This document shows positions 59,348-64,000 of a DNA stretch of 64,000 nucleotides, piece by piece (within the stretch, counting starts at the first letter, position 1; each line of letters begins with the position of its first letter). The position numbers and the translations under genes were made by a program. The stretch is from contig OX387184.1 in assembly GCA_947561395.2 (NCBI GenBank), positions 6,696,001 to 6,760,000 of the forward strand, given 5' to 3'. Source of the stretch: Buxus sempervirens. Its lineage: Eukaryota; Streptophyta; Magnoliopsida; Buxales; Buxaceae. The notes under the pieces are model-generated. The model was not told the origin of the DNA. It saw nothing but the letters and a program-made list of their open reading frames with translations, and ran no database searches.

Positions 59348-61619
59348 GCTCCCTGGGATGTTATGCACATCATACATATCATAAAGATCCCAACGACATG
59401 CGTGGAGATGAAATACGGATCCGAAACATACAAATGCATTGCATGAAAATCTCTGCAACCATTGTAGGTACGTACCATGGAATACAATTTTTGTGACATT
59501 TCACGAAATGCTACAAAATATCACCATTTATAAAGGTGTCAAGAGTACAAGAAATGTCGAGAGAGAGAAATTTTAACCATTCCTAGAGTTCGGTGAAATT
59601 AGTCGACATGTCATGAAGTAATTTAGAAAAGGGCGACTCTTTGAAATATTGGGAAATCAATACTTCCTATTTTTATGGCTATATATGGAATTAGTAACAA
59701 TATGCACTTTCTATATTCATATGCATTTCTAGGTTTACTATGTTTGCTTATTCCATTATTTTTTCATTACACTTCTTTTGAAAATGCAAATGATCAATTT
59801 ACATATTTTTTGATGAAATTCTTAAGTTTTATGTATATTTTAGTCTCATTTAAACCTAAAAATAGCATAATTCTAGAATATTTTATTGTTTTTTTCTTAT
59901 TTTTCCTCAAAATCTGTTTTACCGAATTTTTCAACAAGTTGGCGAAATTTCGCCAACATGTCTGCAAAATTTCACCGGGGGTAGTTGGTGAAATTTTGAT
60001 CGACATGAAATGTAAAACCTTGATAGGTACAATGATTGGTCATTTGAATTTGAAAAAATGAAAAACTCAATAAATTACTTCTGGGAGAAAAATTTTTCTT
60101 TTTCAAAAAATACAACAGCCAATTATAAACCTGTTGTATGCACGAGTGCACAAATCCTTTTGTAGAGAATTTTGCGCCCAAATTCACTTCGTGCTTGATC
60201 AAAGATGAACTCATATTTATGAGGTCACATTGTCTTGGTTCCCATGAAACATATGGATCAGATATGGAGCCGAAAGAGTAGATATATTCAAATTTTTTTA
60301 GATGCATGCAGAATATATATCATTTCTTTTTTATCGGATTCTAATGCTGTATTCTTTTCGATGTATGAAGCAGTCAAGTGTGTTCGGGCGACCACATATT
60401 TTATACGCTGATCATATATTTAGATTCTTATCATGTCCATATTCTTTTCAAAGTATCAAGGCTTTGAACCTTATGGCAACTGAGGCTTACCAAGAATCAT
60501 ATTCGCTTTATATGTGGGTTCCTTTGAAATCAATATGTTTGGTGCCTCGGTAAAAAGACCGGGTAATGGGGGGTTTTTGAATGGAATAAGAAAGATGGAT
60601 TTGGCATGATTTACCTATTTTTACAGGATTCTTCTCAGGGATCCTGAACATAAGTTAATGGGAATTTCGAGGTTCCCACAACCTTCAAAACTCGACTGTT
60701 TGAGATAGAAATAATTTGTTCTTCCCTTTTTTTAGGAATATTATAATTAAATACATAAAGTTCACCCCTATTATAAGCTACCCATAAAAATAGCTCTACC
60801 GAAAAAATCTACTAACCGAACAACCAGATAATTATTAATTGGGCTAACTAATTAAACTATATGTGAAATAGAGATAACCCAAACCTCCATGTGATCAAGT
60901 CTGTCAGAAATATAATAAAATATATAAAGTTCACCCCTATTATCGGCTTAAGCCTTTAGTAGGACACTTAACAAAATCAACTAAATTATCTAAAACACCC
61001 ATAATGCACTTGCCACGTCCACTAACATTCTTATGCTCACGTAACACAAAAGTTAATTGCATTGAGGGCATATGCTGCTAAATTGCTAATTGGCTTCCTT
61101 GGAGCTTGTAATGGAAGTCCTCGAAGGATGATCTCATGTTCATGTCGTCAGATGGTCAAGAGTTCACTATCAAGTATCAACCATGTGGCTTGCGGATAAG
61201 AAAAAGGCAAATATTTCATCTTTAGGACGAGTATATGTATCTTTGGCATTTGGCGCCTTTATTGTATCACATAATCATATCTTACTTTGTTCGATACCGT
61301 CCAATAATGCAGGACTTTAACTATTACACCAGATTACACAAGCGTTCGTTTGCCATTTGGCAAAAATCGTTCTAATGCCACTGCGTGCCTACTCGGCACA
61401 CTGCCGGGATTGTGACTCGCATGAGCCCAGGATTTGGGGGTAGTTGGGAAAGGGAACACACGCACCACTTACGCCCTCCCTTCTTGGAATCGTGTGAGCC
61501 GCACTCGATGAGGCTGATTAAGTTGGAGGTAGGCTCCCGAGTATTTCGTTATTTATTTTGGTAGAGGTGGGAGTAGATCCCTCCTCCTGGTCAAGGATAC
61601 GACAAACCAACGACCTTAT
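59348..61619. repeat. Non-coding block X, copy 2
   Basis: Second copy of the X block, about 300 bp longer. An insertion at about 59932-60250 follows CCGAATTTTTCA and ends before AAACATATGGATCAGAT. It begins with a GGCGAAATTTCGCC palindrome and GCAAAATTTCACCG strings that resemble the hairpin element at 29798. A plus-strand frame at 60302-60553 is open here but has a stop in copy 1. Confidence 0.75.
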
Positions 61620-61713
61620 GGCTAATCCACAGAAAGTATTTATCATGTCCAGATAAAGAATATTGATGGATATCTTGTCAACGAGTCGTTGTCTTTCGTC
61701 CAAATGCAAGCGG

Positions 61714-61752
61714 CACGTGAGGTCGTACAAGATAATCATATCTTCTCACGTG
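61714..61752. promoter_or_regulatory. Paired G-boxes in the promoter of EF-hand gene B
   Basis: GGCACGTGAGG (61714-61719 core) and CTCACGTGCG (61747-61752 core) form an inverted pair 33 bp apart, about 220-260 bp upstream of the ATG. Only the first survives in paralogue A. Confidence 0.45.
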
Positions 61753-61866
61753 CGTGGGCAAGTTGTATAGAATTGTTGAGGAATCAATCTCAATCAACAC
61801 GATAAGATGGAATAAATTAATGCATCCGCCGTTAGACTTAGGACTGGAGTTTGGGAGACGAAGCTC

Positions 61867-61874
61867 TATAAAAA
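61867..61874 (+). promoter_or_regulatory. TATA box of EF-hand gene B
   Basis: CTCTATAAAAAGGCC, with TATAAAAA 106 bp before the ATG. The matching site in copy A reads TATAAGAA. Confidence 0.6.
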
Positions 61875-61972
61875 GGCCCATGGTGGCTCAGAGTCTCCTT
61901 GTACCAGCTTCAGCAGCTCATCTCCTCCTGCTAGAATCTCTCTTAAGCCTTTACTCTCTAGTTGTGGGCGAA

Positions 61973-62248
61973 ATGCCTTTCAACGTGGCGAAAAATCCTC
62001 CACCAGAAATTACCGATGAGAAATTGAAGGAGCTGCTCCAGTATTTTGACACCAACGGGGACGGCCGAATAAGCAAGAAAGAACTCGTTGAAGGTCTGCG
62101 CAAACGTGGTGAGTGGTTCTGTAGTTGGAAAGGCAGTCGCGTCTTGGTTCATGCCGACGCTAACCACAATGACTACGTTGATCCGGAGGAGATGGAGATG
62201 CTCGCCAAGTATGTAGCTTCTAAGCGATGGGGATATGTTCTTTTTTAG
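61973..62248 (+). CDS. Small EF-hand protein B (tandem paralogue)
   Basis: 91 residues, single exon, paralogue of the gene at 55678. Loop 1 is DTNGDGRISKKE (26-37). Loop 2 is DANHNDYVDPEE (62-73), with Asp instead of Gly at position 6, as in copy A. The start is the ATG 106 bp after a good TATA box. As in copy A, the frame is open upstream (to 61754) although the two upstream regions differ by small indels that cancel; I treat that as leader, not protein. A calcium-sensor role is inferred from the EF-hands only. Confidence 0.82.
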   Translation: MPFNVAKNPPPEITDEKLKELLQYFDTNGDGRISKKELVEGLRKRGEWFCSWKGSRVLVHADANHNDYVDPEEMEMLAKYVASKRWGYVLF

Positions 62249-63084
62249 GGTCTTCCATCTCCGTAAGTGATTGTCATGTTTCTGTTATGACTTATAAACT
62301 CGTAAGCTGTAACTTTTAACTTATCTCCATGGGGTGACAATGGACTTACTTGTGTGCTTAGCCTCATGCAGTTACCCGTTATAGTATTATAATTATAATG
62401 ACCCTTGTGAACGTCACTGGTGTAATTCCATTCTTCTTTCTGTGCTTTCTTCTGAATCACTGAACTCAGAGAATTAGATCTCATCAGATCAAGAATTGAA
62501 ATATGTCTCTGTTGCAAGGCCCCAGCAGGGTTTTCAAGAGATTATTTCCCCGGCCGGCCGAGAACAAATATAAAAGATTTTAATAGAAACTCTTTCTTTC
62601 AATTAAGTACATAGAGTTTGGGGTCTTCTTTTTCATCTCGGATTACTATATAATTTCCACAAGCACAAATTCCACCTTTTATGGGCCCAAAAATTCGTTC
62701 ACAACGTAATCCATCACTTCCCATGCAGTTTATTAGTTTTGTAACGAACAAGTGACATGGCTACGTAAGTGAAGGATCGACATCCTCTCCTGGGTCCCAT
62801 GAAGGGGAACTAAGAAAGCTTCACCTTGCTTTTTGTATTCCAAAGGCTTGGCGCCTTGGCCATATCATTGTGTGTTTAATTATTATTCTTATTCTCATTG
62901 TCATTTCTGTTGTTATATTATGAGTTTTTTTTGAAGGAGATTCTGCCAAGTGTGATGTCTTAAAGTTAGGAATTTTTTCTTGCTGCAAATGTAAGCAATT
63001 TCTTCTTGTTAAAAATAAAACGGAAGTATGTAAAGCATGACGTCCCAGCTCGCAAATGATATGAAATTTATGAAATCAAAGAAG

Positions 63085-63837
63085 GGAAAAAGGTCATTTT
63101 TTGCCGAAATCCATAAAAAAAACTTATTTCTAAAAAAGGTCACTTTTTAGAAATAATTAAATTACAGAATCACTTTTTGAAAATGGTTAAATTATAGAAT
63201 CACTTTAATTGGGACACAAACGCATTGTACGTGGGATACAATTAAGCGTAATCTACATGAGATATGAGCGCATTATATGTGGATACAAGCGTTTTTTAGC
63301 TACAATAAAGTGACACTATTTTTAATCTTTTTTTTTTTTGAAAAGTGACCTGGTAGGTCAATTAAGTTTGAGAAGTGATTCTTTTTTTTGTTGGCAAAGT
63401 GACATTTTTGTTAGACTTGTTTTTATAAATGCAGGACAAAAAGTGACATTTTTAATAACTTCCCCAAATAATTATTAGATTTCTTTAAATGTTCTTATGC
63501 CACTCTTTTTCCCGAAATCCATCAAAAAACTTATTTCCAAAAATGGTCATTTTTAGAAATAATTAAATTACAGAATCACTTTTCAAAAATGGTTAAATTA
63601 AGGGATCATTTTTCTTGGGACACAAGCGTATTATAAGGTGGGATAAGCTTCCTTACATGGTATACAAGCGTATTCTACCTAAGATACGAGCGCATCATAT
63701 GTGGACAGTAAAGTGACACTAATTTTTAATTTTTTTCTCAAGTAACCTTCTAGGTCATTTAAGTTTGAAAAGCGAATTTTTTTTTGTTGCAAAATGAGAT
63801 TTTTGATAGATTGTTGTGACCCTTTTTAATAATTTTC
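63085..63837. mobile_element. GATAC-core inverted-repeat element, copy B, internally duplicated
   Basis: Same element as 56584-56901, flanked by TCAAAGAA on both sides (63076-63083 and 63838-63845). It contains two rounds of the element interior (about 63085-63460 and 63508-63837). They are separated by about 45 bp that match the right flank of copy A (tattagatttctttaaatg and atgccactcttt), so a tandem duplication took in element plus flank. Confidence 0.65.
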
Positions 63838-64000
63838 TCAAAGAATTATTAGATTTCTTTGAATGTTCGGACGCCACTCCTTATCCTTTCAACGGACAAT
63901 ATGGCACGTGAGGCCTTATCTCATTCTGCGGATATATTGTTTGGATTTGTTGAGAAATCAACACGTACACGTGCTTTGATGGCATATGCTGCTTTAATTA

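Larger units (their letters stand above)
61634..64000 (+). repeat. Duplicated EF-hand block, copy B (runs off the window)
   Basis: Counterpart of 55316-57117. At the right edge the sequence (gcatatgctgctttaatta) still matches copy A about 30 bp before its X block begins, so a third X block is expected just past the window. Confidence 0.8.

Noticed and set aside
60302-60553. 83-codon ORF in X2 (ATEAYQESYSLYMWVPLK...)
   Set aside because: The matching frame in X1 has a stop (CTTAAC for CTTACC), so it is not conserved; not called as a gene.

Overview
This is nuclear DNA of a flowering plant. The genes are plant-specific or carry plant-type family signatures (BKI1, RAD54, a PAH/lipin phosphatase, a PLAC8/PCR protein, small EF-hand proteins). 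They are split by GT-AG introns, some of several kb, and the non-coding DNA is AT-rich and full of degenerate plant transposons. I cannot name the species from the sequence. All exon boundaries were placed by eye from splice sites, reading frame and remembered family sequences; UTR ends are not resolved.

Layout. 1-1172: the last two coding exons of ATG2 (+). 4302-5204: intronless BKI1 (+), the brassinosteroid-receptor inhibitor. 6342-7270: a miniature Copia-type LTR element (-) whose two 272-bp LTRs look identical. 10376-11040: a two-exon plant protein of unknown function (-). 13540-33226: RAD54 (-), 21 coding exons over 19.7 kb, encoding 935 residues, with introns holding LINE scraps, MITEs and a long hairpin element. 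36135-46873: a PAH-type phosphatidate phosphatase (+), 10 coding exons, 1324 residues, divergent from RAD54. 48260-48562: a small two-EF-hand protein (-). 49440-50524: a degraded LTR-retrotransposon end. 53010-54290: a four-exon PLAC8/PCR-type membrane protein (+). 55316 to the end: a local duplication holding two nearly identical EF-hand genes (55678-55953 and 61973-62248) and two copies of a 2-kb non-coding block.

The protein genes do not form a pathway. They cover autophagic lipid transfer (ATG2), brassinosteroid signalling (BKI1), homologous recombination (RAD54), lipid synthesis and turnover (PAH), metal transport or organ size (PLAC8) and calcium sensing (three EF-hand genes within 14 kb).

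The most unusual content is the set of non-autonomous elements: (i) the TRIM-like element with identical LTRs and a leftover gag start; (ii) inverted-repeat elements whose core is a short-period minisatellite, one built on GGTACC and flanked by a perfect 9-12 bp target duplication, another built on GATAC; (iii) foldback elements made of nested palindromes; (iv) two copies of one MITE family at RAD54, one starting about 114 bp upstream of its start codon and one in intron 18. I found no CRISPR array, rRNA or tRNA gene that I could support.
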